DNA of 64,000 bases. It comes from Leptospirillum sp037442005 (lineage in GTDB: Bacteria > Nitrospirota > Leptospirillia > Leptospirillales > Leptospirillaceae). The DNA lies in assembly GCA_037442005.1 (NCBI GenBank), contig JBBIRA010000004.1:31470-95469 (forward strand), read 5' to 3'. The translations under genes were made by a program, and so were the position numbers. This document shows, piece after piece, positions 6,799 to 16,492 of the stretch. The notes under the pieces are model-generated. The model did no database searches. It was not told the origin of the DNA and saw only the letters and a list, made by a program, of their open reading frames with translations. The first letter of the stretch is position 1. The number at the start of each line of letters is the position of its first letter.

Positions 6799-9240
6799 AT
6801 GATGGACAAATTTACTGAAAAAGGTCGAAAAGTCATTATTATGGCGCGTGAAGAGGCCGAAAAACATCAGAACGATTACCTCGGAACGGAGCATATTGTT
6901 TTAGCGCTGGTTCGTGAGCAAGATGGCATTCCTGTTTCTGTCCTCAAACGGATGGGGCTGACGCCAGAGCAAATCAGGATGGAGATCGAGAGAAACCTCC
7001 TGGGAGGGACGTCAACACTCACATTTGGAGAGCTTCCCTTAACGCCTCGTGTCAAGAAAGTCATTGAGTATGCGGTGGATGAAGCCCGGTTACTTGGTCA
7101 TACTCATATCGGGAGCGAACATCTCCTTCTGGGAGTTCTTCGGGAAGAAGACGGGATTGGTGGAAAGATCCTGAGAGCACTAGGTGCCAATCTGATGGCG
7201 GCCAGGCAGTTGACTGCAAGCCTGTTGAAACGGGCCAATTCCGGTTCTGCTAAAGAGAAAGAGCGGAAAAGCAATACGCCGGCTCTCGATGATTTCGGCA
7301 GGGATCTTACGCAGATGGCAACCGATGGCCAGCTTGATCCGGTGATCGGCAGGACCGAAGAGATTGAGCGGGTTTTGCAGATCCTGGGACGGAGAGGAAA
7401 GAACAATCCTATTTTGATCGGGGAATCCGGGGTCGGGAAAACCGCCATTGTTGAAGGTCTCGCGCAAAAGATTGTAAATGCCGAAGTTCCGGACAACCTG
7501 TTGAACAAGCGTGTGATTGCGCTTGATCTGGGATCGCTTGTGGCAGGGACAAAATATCGCGGTCAGTTTGAGGAAAGACTGAAGGTCGTGATGAAGGAAG
7601 TTGTCACGGCCGGAAATATCATTATTTTCATCGATGAGCTCCATACGCTTGTGGGTGCCGGTGCGGCGGAAGGGTCCATTGATGCCTCCAACATGCTGAA
7701 GCCCGCGCTTTCCCGTGGAGAGATTCAATGTATCGGCGCCACGACACTGGACGAGTACAGAAAATACATTGAAAAGGACGGGGCGCTTAAACGCAGGTTT
7801 CAGCCCATTCAGGTCAATGAGCCTCCCGTTGAGGAAGCGGAGCGTATCATCCTCGGACTGCGGGATCGCTATGAGGAACACCATGGTGTCCAGATCACAG
7901 ATGAGGCCATTCATGATGCGGTGACGCTTGCTGAGCGCTATGTGACCGACCGGTTTCTGCCGGATAAGGCCATCGATATCATCGATGAAGCCGGGTCCCG
8001 GGCCAAGCTCAAGAGCTTCTCTCTTCCCGAAGAGCTCAAAGGGCTTGATCAGGAAATCAAGCGGGTCATCAAAGATAAGGAAAAAGCGATCCGTGTCCAG
8101 AACTTTGAAGAAGCTGTCCGCTTGCGTTCCGAGGAAGATTCACTGAAAAAGCAGGCGGATGAAGAGAAGGCGCGATGGAAAGGGGAACAGGAAAGAAACA
8201 GGCCGGTTATTGGTCCGGAAGAGATTTCTGTCATTGTTTCCAAAATGACGGGGATTCCCCTTTATAAGATTGAAGAGCAGGAAAGTCAGAAGCTGTTGAA
8301 GCTCGAGTCGGAAATGCATCATCGCATTGTGGGGCAGGATGAGGCAATCTCCGCGATTGCACGTTCGATCCGTCGGTCCCGGGCTGGTATCAAAGGGGAG
8401 AAGCGGCCGATCGGATCCTTTATTTTCCTCGGTCCGACAGGTGTTGGGAAGACCGAGCTTGCAAGGACATTGGCGGAGACCCTGTTCGGGAACGAAGAAG
8501 CATTGATCCGGGTTGATATGTCCGAGTACATGGAGCGCTTCAATGTCTCAAGACTTACCGGTGCTCCTCCAGGATATGTCGGATATGAAGAAGGTGGCCA
8601 GCTGACCGAACGGGTCCGAAGAAGACCTTATTCCGTTGTTCTTTTCGATGAAATAGAGAAGGCTCACCCGGATCTGTTTAACGTTCTTCTTCAGATTCTC
8701 GATGACGGGTACATTACGGACAGTCTCGGAAGAAAGATTGATTTCAAGAATACGGTTCTGATCATGACCTCAAACCTCGGGGCCAGATCGATTGAGAAAG
8801 AAGGCTCTCTGGGATTCCAGCGGGAAGGGCTTGACTCCAAAGAGAAATACGTCAAGAACTCGATAACGGAAGAACTTAAGAGAACCTTCAATCCTGAGTT
8901 TTTAAACAGGATTGATGAAATCGTGGTCTTCCACCCATTGGAAGAAAAGCACCTTGAGTCGATTGTGGATCTCCGGATCAGTGACCTGAACAAGCGACTG
9001 GCCGAAAAGGGTCTTTCCATCACCCTGACGCCGGAAGCCAAAAAGTGGCTGGTGAAGGAAGGTTATGAAGCTCATTATGGGGCCAGGCCGATGAGAAGAG
9101 CGATTCAGAGACATATCGAAGATCGCCTCTCCGAGATGATTATTTCCGGTCAGTTTAAAGAGACCAAAAAAATCCGCGTAGAGATGCGCGAAGGTCATCC
9201 TGTTTTTGTCGAAGAGGATATGATGGCAGAGGTCGGCTGA
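6799..9240 (+). CDS. clpC: ATP-dependent Clp protease ATPase subunit ClpC
   Basis: An 813-residue Hsp100 unfoldase that feeds proteins to ClpP. Order of parts: two Clp N-domain repeats (1-145); first AAA+ module with Walker A GESGVGKT and Walker B IIFIDELHT; a UVR-like coiled middle region (about 420-460, AIRVQNFEEAVRLR) that marks ClpC rather than ClpA or ClpB; second AAA+ module with GPTGVGKT and VVLFDEIEKAH; and the C-terminal D2-small domain. Length is normal. AAGGAG lies seven bases before the ATG at 6799, which is followed directly by a second ATG. tsaD begins 18 bases downstream, so the two are probably cotranscribed. No clpP, ctsR or mcsAB gene is in the window. Confidence 0.96.
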   Translation: MMDKFTEKGRKVIIMAREEAEKHQNDYLGTEHIVLALVREQDGIPVSVLKRMGLTPEQIRMEIERNLLGGTSTLTFGELPLTPRVKKVIEYAVDEARLLGHTHIGSEHLLLGVLREEDGIGGKILRALGANLMAARQLTASLLKRANSGSAKEKERKSNTPALDDFGRDLTQMATDGQLDPVIGRTEEIERVLQILGRRGKNNPILIGESGVGKTAIVEGLAQKIVNAEVPDNLLNKRVIALDLGSLVAGTKYRGQFEERLKVVMKEVVTAGNIIIFIDELHTLVGAGAAEGSIDASNMLKPALSRGEIQCIGATTLDEYRKYIEKDGALKRRFQPIQVNEPPVEEAERIILGLRDRYEEHHGVQITDEAIHDAVTLAERYVTDRFLPDKAIDIIDEAGSRAKLKSFSLPEELKGLDQEIKRVIKDKEKAIRVQNFEEAVRLRSEEDSLKKQADEEKARWKGEQERNRPVIGPEEISVIVSKMTGIPLYKIEEQESQKLLKLESEMHHRIVGQDEAISAIARSIRRSRAGIKGEKRPIGSFIFLGPTGVGKTELARTLAETLFGNEEALIRVDMSEYMERFNVSRLTGAPPGYVGYEEGGQLTERVRRRPYSVVLFDEIEKAHPDLFNVLLQILDDGYITDSLGRKIDFKNTVLIMTSNLGARSIEKEGSLGFQREGLDSKEKYVKNSITEELKRTFNPEFLNRIDEIVVFHPLEEKHLESIVDLRISDLNKRLAEKGLSITLTPEAKKWLVKEGYEAHYGARPMRRAIQRHIEDRLSEMIISGQFKETKKIRVEMREGHPVFVEEDMMAEVG

Positions 9241-9258
9241 CCCTGTCACTGTTGATCA

Positions 9259-10317
9259 TTGAATCTACTTGGAATTGAAACGTCATGTGATGACACCTCA
9301 GTGGCCCTGGTTGATGAAACCGGGGCTACGCTGTTTCTGGAGACCAGGGGACAGGAACCCCTTCATGAACGATTTGGAGGCGTTGTTCCTGAGATTGCCT
9401 CCCGGGCCCATGCCCAGACTCTTCCAGCCCTGATCGAAAAAGCCTTCCAATCTACTCATTCTTCCTCTCAGGATCTCTTCGCTGTTGCTGTTACCCGGGG
9501 ACCAGGATTAACCGGGTCTTTGCTTGTAGGAGTGTCTTTTGCCAAGGGCATCGCCTTTCCCAGGTCTCTTCCGATTATTCCGGTTCATCATGTGGTGGCC
9601 CATTTGCGGGGAGCTTTTAGCTCGCCGGATGAGCTGGCCGGAAAAAAAACGTTGGGGCTGGTCATATCCGGCGGACATACTCACCTGTATGATGTGACGG
9701 GATGGCCGGCACTTTCTCTTCTTTCCCGTACGATCGACGATGCGGCCGGTGAGACATTTGATAAAGGGGGCAAGCTGTTGGGCCTTCCTTTTCCTGGTGG
9801 TCCGGCCATAGAAAAACTGGCACGTCAGAATGACCGCTCAGTGCTTTCGCTGACAAAAGGACCCATCAGAACGGAAGACCCGCACCACCTCAGCTTCAGT
9901 GGTCTGAAAACAGCCTTTTCCTTGAAGATCCGACATGCATTGTTAACGGGAGGGAATGAGATTACGCCTGAAGACAAATCATTGTGGGCGGACTCTCTTC
10001 AAACAGCCATTTTTGATCATTTGTTCAACCGGATCGAACGAGTCGTCAATCGGGAACTCCCCGATCTTTTTTTGCTGGGTGGTGGTGTTGCCATTAATCA
10101 GGTGCTTCGGGAGCGTATGGCGGAATTTTGTAATCAGAGAGGCATCGAGCTGCTGATGGCTCCGCCAAGATTATGCGGTGATAATGCTTTATCGATCGCA
10201 CTGGTCGGCCTCGATTCATTCAAAAAGGGGATTTTTTCACCCTCACCCTATCGGGGACTTTCCGTTTTGGCCCGATGGGATCCTTCCTTAAAATCAGATC
10301 TGCCCGTCAACGTCTGA
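9259..10317 (+). CDS. tsaD: tRNA N6-adenosine threonylcarbamoyltransferase TsaD
   Basis: A 352-residue enzyme that transfers threonylcarbamoyl from TC-AMP to A37 of ANN-decoding tRNAs, acting with TsaB and TsaE. It begins with the family start NLLGIETSCDDTSVALVD, has the metal-binding H-x-x-x-H motif in VHHVVAHLRGA, the glycine motif LVISGGHTHLY, DDAAGETFDKGGKLLGLPFPGGP (two runs: DDAAGETFDKGGKLLG and LPFPGGP) and the C-terminal LLGGGVAINQVLR and GDNALSIALVG. The start is TTG at 9259 because an in-frame stop lies two codons upstream, so no earlier start is possible. The ribosome site is weak, which fits coupling to clpC. tsaB and tsaE are not nearby. Confidence 0.95.
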   Translation: MNLLGIETSCDDTSVALVDETGATLFLETRGQEPLHERFGGVVPEIASRAHAQTLPALIEKAFQSTHSSSQDLFAVAVTRGPGLTGSLLVGVSFAKGIAFPRSLPIIPVHHVVAHLRGAFSSPDELAGKKTLGLVISGGHTHLYDVTGWPALSLLSRTIDDAAGETFDKGGKLLGLPFPGGPAIEKLARQNDRSVLSLTKGPIRTEDPHHLSFSGLKTAFSLKIRHALLTGGNEITPEDKSLWADSLQTAIFDHLFNRIERVVNRELPDLFLLGGGVAINQVLRERMAEFCNQRGIELLMAPPRLCGDNALSIALVGLDSFKKGIFSPSPYRGLSVLARWDPSLKSDLPVNV

Positions 10318-10371
10318 TCCTGTCCCTTTTCAGGATTCCTTTACCCCTGTAAGAAAATCCGACCATCGCGA

Positions 10372-10401
10372 TTGAGCGGCGTCCCTTAAAAATGGTAGTA
10401 T
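10372..10401 (+). promoter_or_regulatory. Predicted sigma-70 promoter of the argS operon
   Basis: TTGAGC (10372-10377), an 18-base spacer and TAGTAT (10396-10401), 45 bases before the TTG start of argS. Match is moderate. Confidence 0.4.
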
Positions 10402-10446
10402 TCAAAAATTGTTTACTATGCAATCTTTTTATTTGAGGAGCACTCA

Positions 10447-12246
10447 TTGCTGGACGGATGGCTTTCCGGGCAAATTTCGGATGTTCTGGAAAATTTGTTG
10501 CGTGAAAAAGGAAATGGACAATCGCTAACAGAGATCCTTCCCAAAGGGGTTCGGATTGAGTTCCCCAAAAAAGCCGGTTTCGGGGATCTGGCTTCCCCCG
10601 TGGCCATGCATCTTTCCGGCCCTTTAAAAAGTGCTCCAAGAAACATTGCGATCGAGATCTCAGAGAGGCTGGCAAAGAAAGAGGGAATTGCTTCTGTTGA
10701 GGTGGCTGGACCGGGATATCTGAATGTCACTTTCTCCGAACGCCTCGTTCATGACCGACTTTTTCAGATACTCGATGAGGGCCGTCCTCTTGTCAGTCCT
10801 GTTCTCTCTCCTCAAAAGATTCTGATTGAATATGTCAGTGCTAACCCGACAGGCCCCCTTCATGTCGGACATGGCCGGGGGGCGGCCTATGGGGACAGCA
10901 TCACCCGTATTCTGAAGACATTGGGCCATGAGGTGTCCTCGGAATACTACATCAACAACGCCGGTAATCAGATGGACCTCCTAAGCCGTTCAACCTACCT
11001 GGCCTGGCGGGAGCTGCAAGGTGAGGTGCCGGCCGCAGAACGGGCACAAATCCTTCCTGACGGGACTTCTTATCAGGGGGAATATGTGACCGAGATCGCC
11101 AGGTACATCCTCGATCACTCTTCATTGCTGACGGAAGTAGTCAAAAAAGCGGCGATGGCAGGCATGGACCAGTCCCGTCGGTTCCTTCCACGATTCGGAG
11201 AAATTGCCGAAGAACGGATCATGGAAGGGATCCGCTCCGACCTTGATCAATTCAGGGTCAGTTTTGACCGGTATTTTTCGGAGAAGACCCTTCACACCCC
11301 CGATCCTGTTGAAGGAAAAACAGCGATTGACCGCTGTCTTTCTTCCATCGAGACTTTTTCGCTTCCGGAGGGGGGTGATCTTTCTGGAAGCGTGATCCCT
11401 GATCTTTTCAATGAAGAAGGGGCGACATGGCTCAGAACGACCCGTTTTGGCGATGATAAAGACAGGGTTCTGCGAAAAAGTGATGGAAACCTGACCTATT
11501 ATGCAGCTGATATTGCCTACCATAATGACAAGATCAAAAGAGGTCATGATCTCTTTATTGATGTCTGGGGAGCGGATCATCACGGCTACATCCCGCGTAT
11601 GCAGGCGGCCATGAAAACGTTGAATGCTCTTCATGGAACAAAAGCGGAGCTTCAGGTCGCCCTGATCCAGCTGGTGAATCTCCTCCGGGAAGGGAAACCG
11701 GTCGGGATGTCCAAACGGTCAGGGGATTTCGTGACCCTCGCAGAAGTGTTAGGGGAAGTGGGGGTTGATGCGACACGTTTTCTTTACCTGACAAGAAGCC
11801 ATGAGTCATCCCTTGATTTTGATCTCGCTGTGGCTAAGAGTCAGTCGATGGATAACCCGGTGTACTACGTCCAGTATGCCCATGCGCGGGTCTGCAATCT
11901 GTTAAAACAGGCCGAACTGCGGGGGGTCTCCATTCCTTCCCGATGGGAAAGAGATTCTCTGTCTCCGCTGACCTTGCAGGATGAGCGTGAGCTTATTCTT
12001 CTTCTGGACCGGTTCGACCGGATCGTCTCAGATTGCGGCTCCATGATGGAGGTTCATCCGCTAACGGATTACCTCACCGAAGTGGCGGGAAGTTTTCATC
12101 GATACTATTTTCACCACCGCATCCTTTCCCCTGAATCCGGAGATCAATCCCTGATCATCGCCCGCCTTGCCCTGGCATCGGGTGTTGGAAGGATTATCCG
12201 GTCCGGTCTCTCGCTTCTGGGTGTTTCGGCACCGGAGAGCATGTGA
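10447..12246 (+). CDS. argS: Arginine--tRNA ligase
   Basis: A 599-residue class I aminoacyl-tRNA synthetase that charges tRNA-Arg. The N-terminal additive domain (ArgRS-N, residues 1-110) precedes the catalytic domain, with the HIGH equivalent in SANPTGPLHVGHGRG and the following YYINNAGNQ. KMSKS is represented by GMSKRSGD, and a helical DALR anticodon-binding domain ends the protein (YVQYAHARVCNLLKQ onward). Size is typical. Start is TTG at 10447, with GAGGAG six bases before it. The stop overlaps the tgt start by four bases, so tgt is translationally coupled. A tRNA-Arg(CCT), one of its expected substrates, lies at 61787. Confidence 0.96.
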   Translation: MLDGWLSGQISDVLENLLREKGNGQSLTEILPKGVRIEFPKKAGFGDLASPVAMHLSGPLKSAPRNIAIEISERLAKKEGIASVEVAGPGYLNVTFSERLVHDRLFQILDEGRPLVSPVLSPQKILIEYVSANPTGPLHVGHGRGAAYGDSITRILKTLGHEVSSEYYINNAGNQMDLLSRSTYLAWRELQGEVPAAERAQILPDGTSYQGEYVTEIARYILDHSSLLTEVVKKAAMAGMDQSRRFLPRFGEIAEERIMEGIRSDLDQFRVSFDRYFSEKTLHTPDPVEGKTAIDRCLSSIETFSLPEGGDLSGSVIPDLFNEEGATWLRTTRFGDDKDRVLRKSDGNLTYYAADIAYHNDKIKRGHDLFIDVWGADHHGYIPRMQAAMKTLNALHGTKAELQVALIQLVNLLREGKPVGMSKRSGDFVTLAEVLGEVGVDATRFLYLTRSHESSLDFDLAVAKSQSMDNPVYYVQYAHARVCNLLKQAELRGVSIPSRWERDSLSPLTLQDERELILLLDRFDRIVSDCGSMMEVHPLTDYLTEVAGSFHRYYFHHRILSPESGDQSLIIARLALASGVGRIIRSGLSLLGVSAPESM

Positions 12247-13397
12247 TCTGGTCCTCTTCTCATCCTCATCAACCGGGAGGCGGCAGGGTCGGGACACTTC
12301 ACACATCTGCGAGCCCCGTTGAAACACCTAATTTCATGCCAGTGGGGACAAGAGGGTCAGTAAGAGGACTTCACTCCAATCTTCTGGTCCGATCCGGTGC
12401 GGAAATTATTCTGGTAAACCTTTTTCATCTCTGGCTTCGACCAGGAGAAACGGTTCTTCGGGGGGCCGGGGGGATCCGGCGCTTTATGGGATGGAATGGT
12501 CCTGTCCTTTCCGACAGCGGTGGGTTTCAGATCCTGAGCCTCAAGGATCAGAGAAAGGTGACGGAGGAGGGGGTTCACTTCCGGAGCCCTTACGATGGGG
12601 CGGCTGTATTTCTTTCTCCTGAAGAAGTAGTCCGATTTTCGCAGTCCATAGGCGTATCCATCGCCATGGTTCTTGATCATCTGGTTTCTTCCGATGAGGG
12701 AGAGGATAAAAATCGGGAAGCGCTGGAGAGAACGCTTCGCTGGGCGAAACGCTCGCTGGACACCATGAAGATGGAGAACCGGGAGGGTCCTCCTGAAATG
12801 GCTCTTTTCGGGATCGTTCAGGGAGGTCTTGACCCCCATCTCCGAAGTTATTGTGCCGCGACCCTTTCAGGAATGAGGGGGAAGGAAGGGGCCTTTTTTG
12901 ACGGGTATGGTATTGGAGGGCTTGGAATCGGTGAATCTCCTTCTGAACGGGTGGAACTGATTCGTGCCGCTCTCTCCCCATTGCCTCAATCGGCACCCCG
13001 CTATCTGATGGGAGTCGGATACCCCGAAGACCTGATCGAGGCGGTCGCAGAAGGGGTGGATCTATTTGACTGCGTGCTTCCCACAAGAAATGCTCGCAAT
13101 GGAATGCTTTTTACCAGAACAGGGCGGGTTATTATCCGCAATGCCAAATATGCGGAAGACTTTTCGCCCGTCGATGAAACATGTTCCTGTCTGACCTGTC
13201 AGACTTATACTAAGGCCTATTTGCATCATTTGTTCCGTACTGACGAAATGTTGGGCCCTGTTCTCAATACGGTTCACAATGTGACCTTTTATCTTTCGCT
13301 GATGAAAGAGATGAGGGAGCAGCTTGTTGTGGGGAATTTTGAGAGCTGGAAAAATCATATGCTGAACAATCTGAACACAAGGGGGAAACATGAATAA
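12243..13397 (+). CDS. tgt: Queuine/preQ1 tRNA-ribosyltransferase
   Basis: A 384-residue enzyme that exchanges guanine 34 of GUN-anticodon tRNAs for preQ1. It shows VLSDSGGFQILSL with the general acid/base Asp, the RYLMGVGYPEDLIEAVAEG substrate-loop region (run RYLMGVGYPEDL), and FDCVLPTRNARNG carrying the nucleophilic Asp. The zinc site is C-S-C-L-T-C followed by a downstream His in KAYLHHLF. Start is GTG at 12243, overlapping argS by four bases, and the 3' end overlaps yajC by eight. The tgt-yajC-secD-secF order is widespread in bacteria, and is likely a single transcript here starting with argS. Confidence 0.96.
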   Translation: MIWSSSHPHQPGGGRVGTLHTSASPVETPNFMPVGTRGSVRGLHSNLLVRSGAEIILVNLFHLWLRPGETVLRGAGGIRRFMGWNGPVLSDSGGFQILSLKDQRKVTEEGVHFRSPYDGAAVFLSPEEVVRFSQSIGVSIAMVLDHLVSSDEGEDKNREALERTLRWAKRSLDTMKMENREGPPEMALFGIVQGGLDPHLRSYCAATLSGMRGKEGAFFDGYGIGGLGIGESPSERVELIRAALSPLPQSAPRYLMGVGYPEDLIEAVAEGVDLFDCVLPTRNARNGMLFTRTGRVIIRNAKYAEDFSPVDETCSCLTCQTYTKAYLHHLFRTDEMLGPVLNTVHNVTFYLSLMKEMREQLVVGNFESWKNHMLNNLNTRGKHE

Positions 13398-13692
13398 CGC
13401 GTCATCGTCACTCGCGCAGGGTCAGAACAATCCACTCCTTTCCCTTTTACCGATTCTTCTGGTTGTCGTCCTGATGTATGTCCTGATTATTCTGCCCCAG
13501 AAACGCCGTCAGAAAAAGCATAAGAGCTTTCTCGACGGGATCAGGGCCGGGGATAAGGTCCTGACCTCAGGAGGAATGATTGCGACTGTCAAAAGTGTTT
13601 ATGAGAAAACAGTGGAAGTTGAAATTGCTCCGGGTGTCAATGTGGTTCTGGTTAAACCGGCCATTCTTTCCAATGTGGTGGACTCCGTCTAG
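13390..13692 (+). CDS. yajC: Sec translocon accessory subunit YajC
   Basis: A 100-residue inner-membrane protein with one transmembrane helix (about residues 18-36, LLSLLPILLVVVLMYVLIIL) followed by the basic PQKRRQKKHK and a small soluble domain with GDKVLTSGGMIATV, the family signature. YajC associates with SecD, SecF and SecYEG. GGGGG sits five bases before its ATG, inside the end of tgt. secD follows after 71 bases. Confidence 0.95.
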   Translation: MNNASSSLAQGQNNPLLSLLPILLVVVLMYVLIILPQKRRQKKHKSFLDGIRAGDKVLTSGGMIATVKSVYEKTVEVEIAPGVNVVLVKPAILSNVVDSV

Positions 13693-13763
13693 ACTCTCTA
13701 ACAACTGTGTAAAAGAACTGGCTGTATTTTAATGGATCATTTTCAAAGGATGCTCATTTCGCG

Positions 13764-15332
13764 ATGAAGAAAAAGATTGGATTCAGGATTGCGTTGCTTA
13801 CCGGATCGGTGATCGTTTCATTTTTGCTGATTTTGCCTTCTTTGCCTCTCTGGACAAGTGTTCCCGATAACCTCAAGCGTTTTTTGCCGGGAGGGAAGAT
13901 CTCGCTTGGACTGGATCTGAAAGGGGGAATGTCTGTCACCCTCGAAGTGGATCAGGACAAGGCTGTTTCGGGAACGCTTGATGAAATGGTTACCGGATTG
14001 AAGGAAGCCGGGTTTACGGTTGTCCGTTCCGGGGATTCGATTGTGCTGACTGTTCCTCGCGGTCCCCATCGTGATGCCCTCCGGAAGACCCTTTCACGGA
14101 GATATCCGGCCATTACGGAAACGGGAAAAACGGATACAGCCGTGACTTATTCGCTTCCTGCGGCAGAAATCAAACGGATCAAGGAACATGCGATGACCCA
14201 GGCGGTCGAAGTCATCAGAAACCGGATTGACCAGTTTGGGGTCTCTGAGCCTGTGATTCAGCGGCAGGGAAAAAATCGGATTCTGATCGAACTTCCAGGT
14301 GTGAATGACCCGGAACGAGCGATGGCTCTGATCGGGCGGACCGCCCGGCTCAGGTTCATGCTGGTCGATGACAAGAATCCCCAGGCGGAAACCATTATCG
14401 AGAAGAAAGTCCCTGTCCCTGCCGATGATCTTCTCTATGAGGGGCAGTCCTCCGGGACGGGTGGAGCGCCTACTCCCTACCTTCTGAAGAAGCAGGCCCT
14501 GATGACCGGAGAGATGATCTCGGATGCCCGGGTCTCCTTTGGACAGTTTAATGAACCTTTCGTCTCAATGACCTTCAATTCGGCAGGAGCGAAGCTTTTT
14601 GATGAGATTACCAAAGATCATGTCAAACAACTGCTCGCCATTGTCCTGGACAACCGGGTCTACAGTGCCCCGGTCATCCAGGAGGAGATTTCCGGAGGGC
14701 AGGCCCAGATTACTGGGTCCTTCACCCTGAAAGAAGCCAAAGATCTTTCTATTGTCCTTCGGTCCGGGGCACTCCCGGCGCCTGTGCGCATTCTCCAGAA
14801 TGTGACGGTTGGCCCTTCCCTCGGGAGGGACTCGATCCGTTCAGGAATCAGGGCAACGATCCTGGCCGTCATTCTTGTACTCATTTTCATGGCCTTCTAC
14901 TACCGCTTTTCCGGTGTGATTGCGGATTTCGCCCTGATACTGAATCTCATCATCCTTGTGGGGGCCCTTGCTGCGCTTCATGCAACACTGACGCTTCCGG
15001 GAATTGCCGGTATCATTCTGACCGTCGGTATGGGTGTTGATTCAAACGTCCTCATTCTTGAGCGAATCAGGGAAGAGATCCGCTCGGGAAAACCCGTTCG
15101 AAGCGCCATTGACTCCGGATATAACAAGGCGTTCCTGACCATTGTCGACTCTCATGTGACCACTTTGATTACCGCATTGATCCTGTTTATTTTCGGTACG
15201 GGACCGATCAAAGGCTTCGCTGTAACACTGTCGGTGGGAATCGGGATCAATCTTTTTACGGCACTGGTGGGAACAAGGGTCGTCTATGACTATATGGGTT
15301 CCAGAAGAAAGCTTGAGAAGCTTTCTATCTAA
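13764..15332 (+). CDS. secD: Protein translocase subunit SecD
   Basis: A 522-residue inner-membrane protein that uses the proton-motive force to drive late steps of Sec export. One N-terminal helix is followed by GLDLKGGMSVTLEVD (the P1 domain start), a large periplasmic region with the RNRIDQFGVSEPVIQRQG motif (run RNRIDQFGVSEP) and IELPGVNDPERA, then five C-terminal helices containing GMGVDSNVLILERIREE. The length is usual for SecD proteins that are separate from SecF. It is followed by secF after 77 bases. Confidence 0.95.
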   Translation: MKKKIGFRIALLTGSVIVSFLLILPSLPLWTSVPDNLKRFLPGGKISLGLDLKGGMSVTLEVDQDKAVSGTLDEMVTGLKEAGFTVVRSGDSIVLTVPRGPHRDALRKTLSRRYPAITETGKTDTAVTYSLPAAEIKRIKEHAMTQAVEVIRNRIDQFGVSEPVIQRQGKNRILIELPGVNDPERAMALIGRTARLRFMLVDDKNPQAETIIEKKVPVPADDLLYEGQSSGTGGAPTPYLLKKQALMTGEMISDARVSFGQFNEPFVSMTFNSAGAKLFDEITKDHVKQLLAIVLDNRVYSAPVIQEEISGGQAQITGSFTLKEAKDLSIVLRSGALPAPVRILQNVTVGPSLGRDSIRSGIRATILAVILVLIFMAFYYRFSGVIADFALILNLIILVGALAALHATLTLPGIAGIILTVGMGVDSNVLILERIREEIRSGKPVRSAIDSGYNKAFLTIVDSHVTTLITALILFIFGTGPIKGFAVTLSVGIGINLFTALVGTRVVYDYMGSRRKLEKLSI

Positions 15333-15409
15333 ACAGGGACCCGAATCATTTTTGGCTGGAATTTATACGTACTGGATGATAATTCACTTTTTGAAGGGAA
15401 TGATTTTCA

Positions 15410-16339
15410 ATGATTGAACTGATCAGGAATCCGTCGATTGATTTTATGGGGAAGAAGAAAATCACCTTGGGAATCTCTGCAGGGCTTCTCCTTTTTGGGT
15501 TTGTGGCTATTGGCGCGATTGCAACCGGTCATGCAAATCTCGGAATTGATTTTGCAGGTGGAACAGCGATCCAGGTCCATTTTGATAAAACAGTTCCTGT
15601 TTCAGCCGTACGATCGGCTCTTGAAAAAGGGGGATTGGCGGGTGCGCAGATCCAGAATATCCAGTCATCAAGCGATATCCTGATCAGGGCTCAGGCGCAT
15701 GAAAACAAAAAGGGTTCTGTTTCCGGCAAGATCCTTGCTGTCCTTAAAGAGGGTTTTCCAAAGAACCCGATGACCATTGTCTCGGCAACGGAGATTGGTC
15801 CATCGATCGGGTCGGAACTCGCAGGAAAAGCCTTTCTGGCCATTTTGTATTCGATCATCGGGATCATTATTTATATCGCATTCCGTTTCGAATTCCGGTT
15901 TGGAGTGGCCGCGGCAATCTCGACTTTTCATAACGTCGTTGCAGTGCTGGGTCTTCTGTATCTGATGGGAACGGAAATCAATCTTCTGATTGTTACGGCT
16001 CTTCTGACATTGGCCGGTTATTCGCTCACGGATACGGTTGTGGTTTTTGACCGGATTCGTGAACAGATGCGTCGTTCAACGAGACAATCCATGGAAGAAC
16101 TGATCAATCTTGGGATCAATCAGGTTCTTTCAAGGACAGTTGTGGTATCATCAACTGTGATACTTGTGCTTGTTGCCCTTTTCTTCTTTGGCGGGCCGGT
16201 GATTCATGCGTTTTCAATGACTTTGTTACTTGGTGTGATTGTTGGAACATACGCATCCATTTTTGTAGCAAGTCCACTCCTTTTGCTGCTGCCAAAAGGA
16301 GCCAGAAAGCCTGTTCGGACAGGGCGCTCAGCTCTTTAA
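15410..16339 (+). CDS. secF: Protein translocase subunit SecF
   Basis: A 309-residue partner of SecD in the membrane. It has an N-terminal helix, then ANLGIDFAGGTAIQVHF (SecF form of the P1 motif), the conserved TEIGPSIGSELAGKA, and five helices with YSLTDTVVVFDRIREQM. Family features and length are complete. The ATG at 15410 is preceded by GAAGGGAATG-type sequence. The gene closes the argS-tgt-yajC-secDF block. Confidence 0.95.
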   Translation: MIELIRNPSIDFMGKKKITLGISAGLLLFGFVAIGAIATGHANLGIDFAGGTAIQVHFDKTVPVSAVRSALEKGGLAGAQIQNIQSSSDILIRAQAHENKKGSVSGKILAVLKEGFPKNPMTIVSATEIGPSIGSELAGKAFLAILYSIIGIIIYIAFRFEFRFGVAAAISTFHNVVAVLGLLYLMGTEINLLIVTALLTLAGYSLTDTVVVFDRIREQMRRSTRQSMEELINLGINQVLSRTVVVSSTVILVLVALFFFGGPVIHAFSMTLLLGVIVGTYASIFVASPLLLLLPKGARKPVRTGRSAL

Positions 16340-16365
16340 CCCTTTAACAGGTTTGGAGGACGCGG

Positions 16366-16479
16366 ATGGGTTCCAATTATGTTGATCCCGAAGAGGTTCT
16401 TGGGAGTTTTGGTCTGTTTCTTCTCCCTGTTCTGCTTGTATTTTTGATCCTGTTTTTAAAAAAGAAGCAAATCTTGTAA
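16366..16479 (+). CDS. 37-residue single-helix membrane protein
   Basis: A short frame between secF and recJ: MGSNYVDPEEVLGSFG, then a hydrophobic helix (LFLLPVLLVFLILFL) and a basic end KKKQIL. GGAGG stands six bases before the ATG, as good as any site in the window, and recJ begins 14 bases after the stop. It looks like a real small membrane protein with N-out/C-in topology by the positive-inside rule. I do not recognise it. Its place after secDF raises the thought of a translocon accessory factor, but that is inference from position only. Confidence 0.6.
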   Translation: MGSNYVDPEEVLGSFGLFLLPVLLVFLILFLKKKQIL

Positions 16480-16492
16480 GGGGACGCGAGAG

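Noticed and set aside
5889..6836. A 315-codon open frame antisense to the barrel gene
   Set aside because: It mirrors the coding frame of the plus-strand gene, has a low-complexity basic composition without domains, and runs across the gene end and into clpC control sequence.
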